NCBI GenBank assembly: GCA_023375785.1
Contig: SZWC01000822.1
Span: 149,398 to 207,195 of the forward strand
Length of the DNA: 57,798 nt
Source of the DNA: Penium margaritaceum
Lineage: Eukaryota > Streptophyta > Zygnematophyceae > Desmidiales > Peniaceae
Reading direction: 5' to 3'
A program made the position numbers and the translations under genes. Below, piece by piece: positions 20,651-31,720 of this stretch. The notes beneath the pieces are model-generated. The model was not told the DNA's origin. It was given only the letters and a program-made list of their open reading frames with translations, and searched no databases. Within the stretch, counting starts at the first letter, position 1, and the number at the start of each line of letters is the position of its first letter.

Positions 20651-21421
20651 CTTCTTGAGCTCATGCAATTGTACGTCACTCATGCCGTACGTTACACGAA
20701 CAGGCGGATGCGCTCCAGGTTTGTGGTCGATGCGATGGTCCACGTCTCGCATTGGTGGCAGACCCTCCGGGAGGGTGTCGGGGAACATGTCCTCGAACTC
20801 CGTACACATCTTCCGAAGCCCCTTGGGCACCACGGCAAACTTATCTTGGGCCCCCGGCTGCTCACGAGTCATCCCATGCACCACAGCAGGCGCCACGTCC
20901 CCTGGTTTGGCGAAATAGTCCTCCACGTCTTGCATGAATGCCAGAAATATCTGCTCCTTTTTTTGAATCACGTGCTTGAGCTGCACCAAGTTCAGCATCA
21001 CCGGCATCGATTCTTCCTTGCGAGGCACCGGCTACTGCGGCGCTTCCTCCCAGCAAGTCTCCTCTTCCGCGACCTCTTTCTTGGACCACATAGGCAGGGG
21101 ATAGTCCTTGTCTACGAGCTTGAATGAGATAGTGCACGCCTCCTAATTGACGACGGGGTTGTACTTGTGGAGGAAGTCACGACCAAGGATCATATTGATA
21201 TCCTTCATTGAGCACACCCCGTATAAAGTCGTAATGCAACGCTTCCCCGCGCGAATGGAGAGGGGACGGGCCAGGTAACCCACTTCAATCTTGCCGTCCA
21301 CTTGGTTAGCGCTCCACTTCTTACTCGTGAGCGCAATACCCCACTTTCAAGCACATTCCATGCTCACAAAACTGTGGCTTGCACCACAATCCAGGAGACT
21401 CCCCACCTTCCCCTTGCGCCT
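20651..21421 (-). pseudogene. GypB protease and linker to RT
   Basis: The active-site region reads LLDCGASHSFVS near 21380-21415, with Cys instead of the usual Ser or Thr after the Asp. Downstream NMILGRDFLHKYNPVV is the ILG-x-DFL signature of gypsy proteases. The linker before RT includes LVQLKHVIQKKEQIFLAF and VDHRIDHKPGAHPPV. Stops: TGA 21347 and TAG 21143 and 21032. Residue context suggests Trp for 21143 and Gln for 21032. Confidence 0.85.
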
Positions 21422-22618
21422 CTAAGAGAAGTGCGGGCTGTTCCTCCTCATACCCCAAATCCCATGCCTTGACCTCGAAAACCCCCACAAGGCATTGGGG
21501 AGGGCGGTCAACTGGCGATTTGGGCTCAGAGGAGCTAGGAGTAACGCCATCTTCTCTCGGCTCTCCTCGTTTCCCAACTCCTTTGTTGCTTTCTCTACTT
21601 CCTTCATGGCTTGCTTCCTCTTCCCTTGCCGCTTAATCTTGTCGTCGCCCTTCTTTGGTCACCAGCAGTTACGTGCAATGTGGCCAGGTTTGCCACAGTT
21701 GTAGCACTTGTGCTGCTGCAATGCTCCAATCTCTATGGGCGTGTCGTCGCTCTCGGCCCGCTTGCCATAACCACTGCCGGAAGAGTTGTGGCTGCTGGCA
21801 TGAGCCTGGTACACGAGTGAGTTGAATCGTTCTGCTGCTGCAATCATTGCCGGCACGTCGTCGTTGAGGTCGTGCATTACTATGACAGCGCGGGCGTCGT
21901 CCTTGAGGCCGTTGTTGTAGTGGAAGCATAATTTGTGGAAGTCAAAGCCACAATTGGCGACGATCTCACGAAACCTATGGGTGTAGTCGGTGATGCCGCC
22001 AGTTTGGTGAAGCCAACGCATCTTGGCACGAGCGTTGTTCCTCACGTCACCCATTGTGAAGCGCTTGAGGAACAACTCCGTGAACTCCTTCCACGAGTTC
22101 GGCCATTTGAGGGTAGGGTCGCCAATGCTGCAGGTTGAAGCCAATGGGGTTGAGATTTTGGTCACGGCCGCAAGGCCGGCGACCATGGCTGCTCCATTGC
22201 AGTGTGGGTTGGACCGCATCACATCGGCCTACCAATCCAAAGGTGGCCCTCTCAATAGGGTCACGGCATAGTCGCGTCGCGCCTCGTACCTTGAGCCATC
22301 CACGTTGATAGCAGTGAAGTACAGCTCTAGTCCGAGTTTCCAAGCAGGTGGGGTTGGCTCATCCTTCCTTGATGGGTCGAATGGCTCCGGCTTGGACGGG
22401 ATCGCGACACCCACCGTAGTTTTGTTTGCAGCGGCGAGTGCCACTGGTGTTGTCATGGGACTCTTCGTGAGCTCTTGATCGAGGTACCCAGTTTGCTTCT
22501 CTGACAGGTCCATCTTGGCCTGCATGTCGGCGAGCAACTTGTGCAACACTGCTGCTGCTGTTACTTTGCCTTGCGCGTCAAACGCTGCGACCAACGAGTA
22601 CGTGCCGGATGAAGTCAT
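21422..22618 (-). pseudogene. gag: GypB gag with CCHC zinc knuckle
   Basis: The start chosen is ATG at 22618 (MTSSGTYSL), the first ATG in frame after the PBS, giving a leader of about 170 bases. Gag core motifs include WKLGLELYFTAINVDGSRYE, WKEFTELFLKRFTMGDVRNN and WLHQTGGITDYTHRFREIVA. The knuckle is CYNCGKPGHIARNC at about 21663-21704, a perfect CCHC. TAG at 22229, TGA at 21659 and TAG at 21422 interrupt the frame. A basic Lys-rich stretch follows the knuckle before the protease. Confidence 0.9.
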
Positions 22619-22788
22619 CTTTGCGTCCGGTACAACCTCTTTCTTGACGGGTCCTCTGGCTACCGCCTTGTCACCGGAGTGCGTGGTTGGCCTTGGACAC
22701 GGATCCGCCAAAGAGACAAGATGCGTGCTGAGCCATGCTGACCAGGAGAGGTTGCCACATAGAAGATTGCGCCCTTGAGCCAAGGGTG

Positions 22789-22800
22789 GCTCTGATACCA
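22789..22800 (-). other. GypB primer-binding site, initiator tRNA-Met
   Basis: Minus strand TGGTATCAGAGC, two bases inside the 5' LTR end. It is complementary to the 3' end of plant initiator tRNA-Met. It primes minus-strand cDNA synthesis. Confidence 0.95.
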
Positions 22801-22802
22801 AG

Positions 22803-23568
22803 TGTGAACCGGACGCGGTGTACTAGCCTCAACCGGATGGTGTAGGCACCAACCGGCGACAACGGCGACCAAGAGGAGACCGGTGCACACCTTCCTGGGT
22901 TTGTGGAAGCGTAGGATTGTCTTGGGGGAGCATGCAAACACGTGTGGAAAAGTGGTAGTATACTGTACTTGTTCAAGCATCAACATACAAGACTATATGT
23001 ACATGATGACACATCCTAGGTGACCTGGGGTCGCCGAGCCGTATGCGGCCCCGTACAAGCCAACGATGAGAATTATTGCCTTATCATCACGTAGTTCATC
23101 TTCACAGCCTTCCAACGTACTAAGATTCACACCATTACGTGGAGGAAGGCCAAGATATGGTCGTTTCCGTGAACCAGGGCAATCTGCCACAGGCAACATC
23201 AGTAGCGGCGGTGACGGCAGCCCGAAGCGCCCTTCCTGGTACCCGCACATCGGGGTGTCATCCCGAAGTTCCCTCGGCCCTCAATGATCCTTGACTCATC
23301 GACTACTCGGGACACAAGGCACGCTTTGGCTTTTTTGGGTCTTCCGAGGATCGAGCCTTGGTCCTTGGGGATGAATTCCCGTCACCTGTTTTCCCCTCGG
23401 CCGGTTCAACCTTCGGCCGGGCGTAACTTCCTCAATTCTTGATGGATTGACCCTGTTCTTAGGTCCATCTCGCACGGTCTTTCCTGTAGATTCTAAATCT
23501 ATACTCAGATTTCACATGCAAGGAATCCTCAAGCCATAATCAGCGTCGTTCGCACTGTCCGGCTTACA
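22803..23568 (-). repeat. GypB 5' LTR
   Basis: Pairs with 17210-17973; 766 bp, TG...CA ends. Almost equal length but with many substitutions relative to its partner. Confidence 0.95.
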
Positions 23569-23832
23569 CATATGCTCCTTCTTGACATGAAAATCATAGG
23601 AACATGAACCTCAACACCGCTGTGCAAGGATAAATCTGCTCCCCCTACATGTAGAAGGCCATGAACTTTTCACCGAAAGGCATTGGCACAACTCCCCTTG
23701 ACTGAAACAATCTTGAGAAGAAGAACCAGACAACGGCTAAACCTAAGAGAAGCTGAAGATGTGAGGATGTCACGTGAAAAGGGAAGATGTGCCTACAATG
23801 GCTATCATGTGCTCAACTCACTCATGCACCAT

Positions 23833-24450
23833 CTAATGGCTGTCACTCACCAACCCCTGAGGAGGCTGAGAAGAGTAAGTTTGTTTCAACTCGGACACCC
23901 GGAGCCTGCCACAGGTCCCAGCTGGCACGATCCTGTGTGTCACCCTCATCAGACTGAGAGGGTATTGAAGTGGAGAAGATGCTGCCGATGCCCCATGGTT
24001 GGGAGGGAAAAGTGAGGTTGAATCCCTCACATCTGGCAGCTGCCAAAGGTCCCAACTAGCAGACTTTTTTGCTATGCGGGTGAAGAAGATAATGATGGAT
24101 GGTTTTGGAATGGAGGATAGGGATGAAGCTAGATCTGCGTGTGTGGACCTCGCCCCTCCAGTCGATACATCAAATGCACACTCCAATATGCACAGGTACT
24201 CCTACGCCACAGCCAACTCACCCTGGAGAAGAGGGCCGTGCTCACACATTTCAACATGATCCTCATAAGTGACTGTGTGAAGCTCAAACTCAATATTCTT
24301 AAGCACCACCAAAGCCTCAGTGTACACAGTAGACAAGGTGTCCTCCACTCGATGTAGCACCTTTGCCTCCATCTTTGCTGCCCCAAGTTGAGTGATTGTA
24401 GGTGCTGTATCTCCTAAAGTGTCACCTCCCACCAGATCTACAACTGAGCC
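23833..24450 (-). pseudogene. Unrecognised decayed coding-like region
   Basis: One minus-strand frame reads coherently from about 24450 (GGDTLGDTAPTITQLGAAKM, VLHRVEDTLSTVYTEALVVL, ELHTVTYEDHVEMCEHGPLL) across a single stop near 24208 to about 23833. The stop is TAG. Two related segments with SWDLWQ followed by LPDVR or APGVR occur about 130 bp apart in different frames, suggesting an internal repeat. I recognise no family. It could be a retroelement fragment or a captured gene. Confidence 0.35.
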
Positions 24451-25045
24451 AGATGGTCAATTGGAGAAGGTGGAGGCATGTCAAGCTCTGTGGTAGGAGA
24501 CGTGTAGGGCTCAGAGGAAGAGAGGGGTGGTCCGGATGTGGAGGAGAACGATAGGGGTGAACTTAAGGGTGTCTCAGAGGTATCTGGGATGCCATCAGCA
24601 GTCAATTCCTCAGGATCCCTATCCTGTGAAGCGTTGTTTGAGGTTGTGATGAAAGTGGACTCAAAACCATCCGGGTTGTGTCCACTACAACCCTCAATGA
24701 GCTGCTTGACCAAAGTACCCTATAGTGCACGCAATCAATCTTCTACATCCCTCAACTCACACACTCTAGACATGTGTATGTAGTCACTCCTCTAAATGTC
24801 CTTGGTGAAGAGATGATTAGATACATCATGTGCTATGGGAGTATCGCTGGACAATGCCTCGTGGATAGAAGCAACACAAGTATGCTGCTCACTGAAGAGG
24901 GAACAGATCTCATCTTCACTCCTCAGCATACAATCTCAAACAAGGATGCATGGATGCTGCCGACTTGATCTGGTGAACAGATTGTGTCGTCACCACCATA
25001 AGTGGGCAAGTCTCCTAGACTCCCTCTATGACCTCAGATGCCTGA
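24451..25045. other. Low-information spacer, no gene recognised
   Basis: A Ser/Thr/Pro-rich minus-strand frame of 91 codons (24438-24713) may be part of the same decayed region as its neighbours. Nothing is identified in 24714-25045. Confidence 0.4.
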
Positions 25046-25090
25046 GTGGTGGTTCTAATAGCTTCTACATGTTTGCTGAAAGATAAGGAA

Positions 25091-26660
25091 TCAATAGACA
25101 TAGCTGATGTTATCAATGAAAATGATGCTGCTCATGCACCTGTTCTTGCCGATGCACCTGATGCTGATGGTGGAGTTGATGGTGCCGGTGGTGACGTTGC
25201 AGATGGTGTCAATGATGTTGATATAGTTGATAAAACTTGTGCAGCTATTGCAACTAATGCTGCTGGTACTGTAGATGGTGTCGATGCAATAGATGCAACT
25301 GATGCTCCGGATGGTGATGCTGTAGAAGATGTAGGTGTTGCCGCTGATACAACCGATGGAGCTGGCTATGTAGAAGGAGCAGATATTGCTGGTGATGTGA
25401 TCACCAAGGGTGTAGCTAGTGTAGTTGATATACTTAATGAGACAAAAATAGCCGAAGAAGATGTTGTAGATGAAGCTGATGCCATAAATGGAGCTAATGC
25501 AGCATATAGCAAAAATGATGATGCCGAAGGTGCAGACAGTGTCAATGCACCAGATGCTGCTGAAGATGTCAACCCTCATGGTGAAGTTGATGCACCTGAA
25601 AAAGATGATGCCGCTTTTGTAGCTTGTGCTACTAAAGGTGTCAATGTTGTTGGTGGAGTAGATGATGTTTATACAGTGGATAGAGGTGGTGCAATTGATA
25701 CTCCTAGAAGGTCCCGATACCGTCCATGCACTTGTGCCTATTGAAGATGTCAACAGGAATGGTGAAGTTGGTGCACATTATGGAGACGATGTAGCCAGTG
25801 CAACTTATGATATGGATACAACTGATGTAGCTAGTGGAGCTGATGCTAGTGAGGATGCTGCCACGGATGTGGCCGGTGCTATTGACCCCATAGAAGTACC
25901 CGGTGGAGCTAGTGCAATGGGAAGTATAGGTGAAGAATCTAGTGCCACATATGCTGCAAGTACTGTGGATGGTATGAGTGATGTGGAAGATGGAGGTACT
26001 ACGGACGCACCTGATGCAGCTGATGATGTTGACACTGAGGATGCAGTAGGTGTAGCCAAAACAGGTGCTGTCACTGCACCTAATGCTACTAAAGGTGTCA
26101 ACATTGACACTGCAATTAGTGTAGTGGATGTAGCCAATGAATCTGGGAATAAAGATGAAGATTAAGCTTTAGATGCAACTGATACTATAGATGAATCAGG
26201 TGCTATAGATGGAGATGATGATGAAGATAATGGTGATGCTGCCAATGCAGCAGATGTAGTAGATAGTGCAGCTGGTGTAGCTATTGCAGCTGATGCTATG
26301 TAGAATATGTGAATGTAGACACTACAGATGATGCTGATGCTGCTAAACTTTTTATGCTAATCATGTTGGTGAAGCTATAGATTCTAACAATGATGTTGAT
26401 GTTTCAGATGCTGTAGATGATGATGATATTGCCAATGCAATAGAAGAAGCGCATGAGGAAACCAGTGCAGATGGTGTGTAACTGATACAACTGGTATTAT
26501 AGATGATGCAGAAGGTGTGGATGCAGAAACTGTAAATAATGCTGATGACATCGATGCTGCTGAAGCTATAGATTCTATACATGATGCTCATGCTACCGAT
26601 GCGATTGAAGTTGTAGATGATGTAAATGATGCTGATACTATGGATGCCAGTGTTCCATCT
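25091..26660. repeat. 1.6-kb triplet-periodic array (GATGCT/GTTGAT-like units)
   Basis: On the plus strand nearly every codon begins with G, giving long Asp/Ala/Val/Gly-rich frames (25046-25744, 25662-26165, 26517-26777) that switch frame near 25700 and again near 26300. The minus strand gives Ser/Thr/Ala/Pro-rich or Ile/Ser-rich readings with few stops. The pattern fits an eroded array of short multiple-of-three units. The minus-strand Pro/Ser/Thr reading resembles the retroelement spacers seen in CopA1, CopB and GypA, but neighbouring domains were not found. Confidence 0.7.
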
Positions 26661-27359
26661 TTAGTGCTTAGGGGGATAGTCGATGTTGTGGTAGAAGGAT
26701 GTACACACCCTCCCTTGATCGGTAGAACAACAGAAGGCACTGGAGAGGCAGACGGGCCAGTGACAAGACAGACATGATGAGCTGAATGCTGACAAAATAG
26801 TTGAGCATGAGATCGACTGGGTGAGGCGGTGGAGACAGTCTCATCTATTGTGGGCATGACACCAGTGGAGAAGATGGTAGAGAGAACAACCACAGAATGA
26901 CATGGAAAGTCTAGTGCAGTTGGAGAAGCTCCCTCAGATGGAGATGGAGAAAATGAAGGAGACAAAGTGGACATCAGATAGTAAGAATCAACCTGCTCTA
27001 AGAGGAAACGGTCATCAAGCTGCTACATCATCTGCCACAGACCCTACCGCTAGGTGTAGAGGAACACCAGAGCTCTGGTGAGGGGTATGGCTGAATCAGG
27101 TAGATCTACCTGCGATGGAGGGTGAGGAGAAGCATGGGGCTGGAGCTAGGGAGGGTACCACTCAAGAGGGTGCCGATGACACTGGCGCCAACCGTGGCGT
27201 CCATATCCGTCGAAGTGGCGGGAAAATCCTCAAAGAGGTGGCCCCTACTGCCGATGGAGGGGACCAGTCCAGTGGGGATCACAAGAGTGAGGATGGAGAA
27301 TACCATACTCCAGCAGCGTAGAGGCCGACCATGGGGTAGGTTGGCCAAATGCATCACGA
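26661..27359. other. No recognisable gene
   Basis: A minus-strand Ser/Pro/Thr-rich frame (26588-26974) and short overlapping frames around 27106-27367 show no domain. Possibly a continuation of the decayed minus-strand region. Confidence 0.4.
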
Positions 27360-27790
27360 CAAGGTGATGCTGGCGGCCACGTCACAGCCCCTCAAGGCAG
27401 CTCATGATGAGGCTGAGCGTAGAGATCGCTGTCTCTTGGTAGTGTAGAAAATGACCACGGAGAAGGGTGGCTAGAGGATGGAGTCTGCCTCGTCACCATG
27501 CTGTCGGCGGATGACATGGGTGGGCTTGAAGAATGCCCTCTCCTAGCGGCATAGTGGCAGACCACAGAGGATTCTGGCCGCATGTCCCACGAAAGGGTGG
27601 TGCTGGACGCCGGATCAATGTGCCGCTCGGCTGATGACACAGGGAGACACAATGAATGATCTCTCGTGGTGATGAAGGAGCCAACCACAGAAGTGACTGG
27701 CCAGCAACACCATGAGATTGTGGTACTGGCGGTAGTATCACCATGCCCGGAGGTGACTGGTGATAAGAGTGAGCGTAGGAAGTGCTGGCT
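27360..27790. repeat. Diverged tandem repeat, about 110-125 bp units
   Basis: Recurring blocks TGACCACGGAGAAGGGTGGC, CAGACCACAGAGGATTCTGG and CAACCACAGAAGTGACTGGC (near 27451, 27563 and 27685) alternate with ATGCTGGCGG, GTGCTGGACGCCGG and GTACTGGCGG. In the minus-strand frame 27493-27798 the units give repeated CHQP/YHQS...LLW segments. Function unknown. Confidence 0.5.
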
Positions 27791-29239
27791 CCATGCAATG
27801 TAGAGATAAGTTATGGGTGCGCATGGCCAGAGAAGGCAAGGAATGTTGTTCCCCGGTGATGCACCATCACACTGGAGGGAGGTAGATGGTGGAATTGAGG
27901 GAAAATTATGCTATCTCTAGGCGGAATCAAAACCGCACACAGGTGAGGTTAATTAGGCGGTGGTCCTACTTGTGACATCATCCTGCTTTGGACATGTGAG
28001 AAGGTAGGGGTGATTTCTAATGGTTAAGGGAATGATTTGCCCAACTAAGGGATGCGTGTCATTTTAGAGCGTGTTTGAGTCATGGAGATCGAAAAAGAAA
28101 AGGAAAGAAGAAAAACAAATAAAAGAAATGAAAGGAAAAAAAATCCTTTTTCTTCATCTACCAAACACTCCTGAACTGGGTATTTATCTCAATCACTACA
28201 TTTGGCGAATGCCTTTTTTTTCTTTTTTGCTTTTGCCTGGTCGGTTTGGTTCATCCCCGGAGTTTGGAGTGTGTTGGGAGACCACCCACGCGAACCTGCT
28301 ACCGGTGGTTTCTTACACGCTGGTACAAACCGGCTGCGTAGTCCCATAGGATCAGCAGCCCTGCATCACCAAGAAATCACCCGTCCAAGCATGCATGATT
28401 AAAGCACAGTCAACCACATCGACCACGAGAGTATGTGGGTGCATGCCCTCTACCATGTAATCCTCCAAGTTTTTGTAAGGATAAAACAAGAATTTTTTCT
28501 GATCACAGCCATTGAAATCTCAAGCACGTCCTAACTGGCACAGCAGGCACTACTCTTGCACTGGGATTAGATGCAAGCACTACATAATCCATTAGACATG
28601 CGTTGATGCTGTGAACAAGAGCTTCACATCAGATTAGTCACTTGTAGTGATGGTATGTATGTGGACAGAGTCAAGAGGTTACTTGCGTGTTTTGCACCGC
28701 ATTAACAACATTCCGCTATGACCCACATACGAACAGGCCGCACACACATGGGAGTGAGAACAACGCACACCCATGCAGGATGAGACAACAACTCACGAGG
28801 AAGAGAGAGGCACAATGATATCAATCTCGGATACCACACTGAGAGTCATACTCCCTTAAAGCATTTATTTTATTCTCATGTGTTTCTAAATTAATTCCCT
28901 ATTATGTATGAAAATCACAAGTTTCATGCACTCGTTTCCTCTTGTATGCCAATCTAACCAAGGTTCACGAAACCCATGACACACATAGACATAGGTTGTA
29001 CTAGAGAGAGAAGAAACACATGGAGGGTTCCCAGCCTTGTTCTGGATGGTATTCTGTCTTCAAACAGGCTCTGATGTGGTAGCTTTCCATTTTTGACGGC
29101 TTGTACATCCAGATTTCCAAGTTCAGACTAAGGTCATTGTGCTAATCGTGCATACTAACTTGAACGCTGGGAGAATATGCATGTTACTATATTTTTCTGC
29201 ATGTGCTTTAGGCCATGACCTTCATCATTCTGTGACACC
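27791..29239. other. No gene recognised; expected place of the CopD 3' LTR
   Basis: AT-richer sequence with a purine-rich run around 28085-28145 and a poly-T/poly-C stretch at 28215-28235. CopD's 3' end reaches about 29240 on the minus strand, so its 3' LTR should lie here. The 5' LTR of CopD is missing, so there is no partner to define the edges. Confidence 0.4.
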
Positions 29240-29389
29240 TGGATGAATCAGAATAAAACAAGCACCAATATTCAAACTGACAACATGAGGGAATATGGTT
29301 GACAGTACAGTATCATGAGCATGCGGTAGACAAATTACATGCAAAACCACCTTGAATATGCCATTACTGAGAGCCTTGGCAAGAAAGCC
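29240..29389 (-). pseudogene. CopD RNase H C-terminal fragment
   Basis: Minus strand reads GFLAKALSNGIFKVVLHVIC, matching the ADFLTKAL end of copia RNase H. It is cut at 29389 by CopC; the preceding residues lie at 35648. Confidence 0.8.
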
Positions 29390-30080
29390 TGTTGCTCTTC
29401 TATGCCCCATGGCCACTGCTATGGCTTGACGGACAGGTTGGGCATGCACTGCTCCCTTGGAGTAAGTCCTCCAAACCTTGTTCGTGGTACAAGTCCAAGC
29501 AAGACACCAGAAGTGCAGTGCAACGGATAGCATGTTGGACTTAGGGACACCAGGTCCTGCGATCGAGCCTTGATGTGCGCAGTAGGTTTTTTTACCTTCC
29601 TGCACAGGGGGGCAGTTTCTTAGACATTTCTCCATGCATGAGAAGAGTGCGCCACTTGGCAATTAGTGGATGCGCCAATTGGCGGACTGGTGAGGTGGTG
29701 TGGAGTGACCACCCCAAAAGTGCCACTACCCACACACCTTAGAAGCCAGGCCTAGGACTATATGTACCAGGCTCATTCCTCATTCTAGTTATATAATCTG
29801 GCCTTAGATACTCCTTACAGAGTTGTCCAACTAAGGAACAGTATAAAGAAGACACTAGTTGGTCTAAGCCCCAGGAGTTAGTCTTTGACTAGCACCTCGC
29901 GCGAAAGTGACCAAGTGTTAAGTGGACACAGTTGCTAGCAAGTGATTACCTAGAAACTACTCAGTGTGGAACCGTGATCCTGAGGGTGATATCTTCTCCT
30001 AGCTGAAATGCTAGGAGCGGATGGCAGGTGCTATTGTGTCGGCCCTGTTTTCTAGTCCGTTTGCCTCATGCCGGTTGACA
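29390..30080 (+). repeat. CopC 5' LTR
   Basis: TGTTGCTC to GGTTGACA, 691 bp, same length as the 3' LTR. Both carry GCCACTTGGC and CCAATTGGCGGACTGGTGAG blocks and a CTATATGTACC segment. Confidence 0.95.
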
Positions 30081-30082
30081 AA

Positions 30083-30096
30083 GGGTTATGGGCCCA
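30083..30096 (+). other. CopC primer-binding site complementary to the initiator tRNA-Met anticodon arm
   Basis: GGGTTATGGGCCCA lies two bases after the LTR. It is complementary to TGGGCCCATAACCC, the anticodon region (CAT anticodon) of eukaryotic initiator tRNA-Met, and not to its 3' end. Drosophila copia is known to be primed by such a 5' half of initiator tRNA-Met. Confidence 0.7.
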
Positions 30097-30160
30097 CACT
30101 GACCAGTTGTAAGGCACGCTTCGCTCAACTCTGGTATGCTCTCTCCAGGTGCACACGCCG

Positions 30161-30201
30161 GCTCCATCAGCTCCATCAGCTCCATTAGCTTCATCAGCTC
30201 C
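30161..30201 (+). repeat. GCTCCATCA short tandem repeat in the CopC leader
   Basis: Four to five imperfect copies of a 9-bp unit near GCTCCATCA, about 80 bases after the LTR. It resembles the units in the GypA spacer. Confidence 0.75.
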
Positions 30202-30472
30202 AACGGCTTGGTCTGCACTAAACACACAGGGACCAAGGACAAGCTCTGTCCTTGGAGGCACGACCCTTGTGTCCCAACTAGGACAAGCTCTGCCCTTGGT
30301 GGCAAGACCCTGGGTGTGTTGGTGTAGATATATTCTCTGTCTGCATGTGAACATCGGTTGGAGGGGTAAGCAACGGATCTGCATCCTAAAACCGGTAGCA
30401 GACATCAGCTAACATCAGCCTACATCGGCCTCAACACAGCAGAGATGTGGGAAGCAGACAAGGGCAACAAAA

Positions 30473-31720
30473 ATGGTTGACCCATTGGGAGGAGTGGGGG
30501 CTGCCGCAGGGCAGTCCTCAAGCTCAACAGTGGCTACCACAGGGCAGACCACTGGAGCATATGTGAGTGCTACGTCACTGCCGCAAGGTCTTGGCCCCTT
30601 GGGAGGAATCCCCATTTTCGAGGGGACTGAATTCCCCCTTTGGAGATGGCAGTTCGAGCTGGCAATGAAAGTGCGCGGCCTCATCAAGCTTTTGAAGGGA
30701 GAGGAGCAGGTTCCCGCGGTGGGCTCACCGGAGCACGAGGCATGGATGGAATGGAATGATATTGTCATGTCATTCTTCGGCAATGCGATTGCTAAGAGGT
30801 ATGTTCCCATCATTGCTGGGTACACGCTGGCTTCCGAAGCTTACGATAAGCTCAAGCGCGTGCACCAGTCCACCTCCCTCGCGAACAGATTATTCATCCT
30901 ACAACGGCTGATTAGCATGCGGGTGAATGAGGGCGAATCAATCCCCGATTTCCTACAGGAGTTTGAAGGACTCCTTGGCCAGGCTCCCCAGATGAACTGG
31001 GACCTTGACAAAAACATGCAAGCCATGATCCTCCTCATGGCGCTACCGAAGAGCTGGAGCCCAATGATCACCGTCATGGGCGGTTGGAAGGAGGATGACC
31101 TGACGTACACGGCAGTGTCCGAGTACATGCAAAAAGAGGCTATGCGCCGCAGCGGAAGTGAGGCTAACTTCTCAGCCTATGCCGCTCGCTATGGTGGCCG
31201 CGGGAGCAAAGGGTCACCCTCCGGTCAGAAAGGCGCAAGCAGAAGCGGTGGCGGCGGAGGCAATAATGGCGGTGGGGCTCCCAAGCGACAAGGCAACTGC
31301 CGCAACTGCGGCAAACCTGGGCACTGGGCAAGAGAGTGCAGGTCGCCAAAGAAGGAAGATGGCGGAAGCAGTGGGAACAAAGGCAGCAAAAAGGGTGGCA
31401 AAGAAGCCACCAACATGATGGCACAGAGCATGCCTCCGGCAAAAGGATCGGCGCTGCTCAGGCCAGGAGCTTTCAGGCTCGACTCCGGCACCGATCATCA
31501 CTCCAGCAATGACCAGGCTGGATTTGTCTCCATCGGCCCCACCGATCGGTGGTTCAGATGTGCAAATGGTAGCGTCGTGAACGTAAAAGACGTGGGAGAC
31601 AAGCTGGTGAGCATCAGCCTTAGTGGTGCAGAGAAGGATCTACGGCTACGTGACTTGGTCTACATGCCCTCCTTTGCGGCAAACCTTCTGTCCGTGTCAA
31701 AAAAACGGACAACGACATGA
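30473..31720 (+). pseudogene. gag: CopC gag and protease
   Basis: Starts at ATG 30473 (AAAATGG), about 390 bases after the LTR. The Gag domain reads FPLWRWQFELAMKVRGLIKL then FILQRLISMRVNEGESIPDF. A Gly-rich stretch leads to the knuckle CRNCGKPGHWAREC (about 31300-31341), a perfect CCHC. The protease region begins FRLDSGTDHHSSND near 31471-31512 with an Asp-Ser-Gly site. The 416-codon frame has no internal stop and ends by a one-base indel in an A-run near 31700. It is the best-preserved gag in the window. Confidence 0.92.

Larger units (their letters stand above)
17205..23573 (-). mobile_element. GypB, Ty3/gypsy chromovirus, structurally complete but inactive
   Basis: Element body is 17210-23568, flanked by CATAT at 17205-17209 and 23569-23573, a perfect 5-bp target duplication. 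On the minus strand it runs 5' LTR, initiator-tRNA-Met PBS, Gag, PR, RT, RNase H, integrase, chromodomain, polypurine tract and 3' LTR. All coding parts lie in one frame over about 4.8 kb. I find 15 in-frame stops (10 TAG, 4 TGA, 1 TAA) and no frameshift. LTRs are 764 and 766 bp and differ by roughly 12% in the first 200 bp, mainly transitions. Confidence 0.95.

Noticed and set aside
22789..22800. tRNA-like sequence as a tRNA gene
   Set aside because: Only the 12-base 3'-end complement is present, next to an LTR: a primer-binding site.
27360..27790. CRISPR-like array
   Set aside because: Repeats are long, diverged and without uniform spacers, and the window is eukaryotic.
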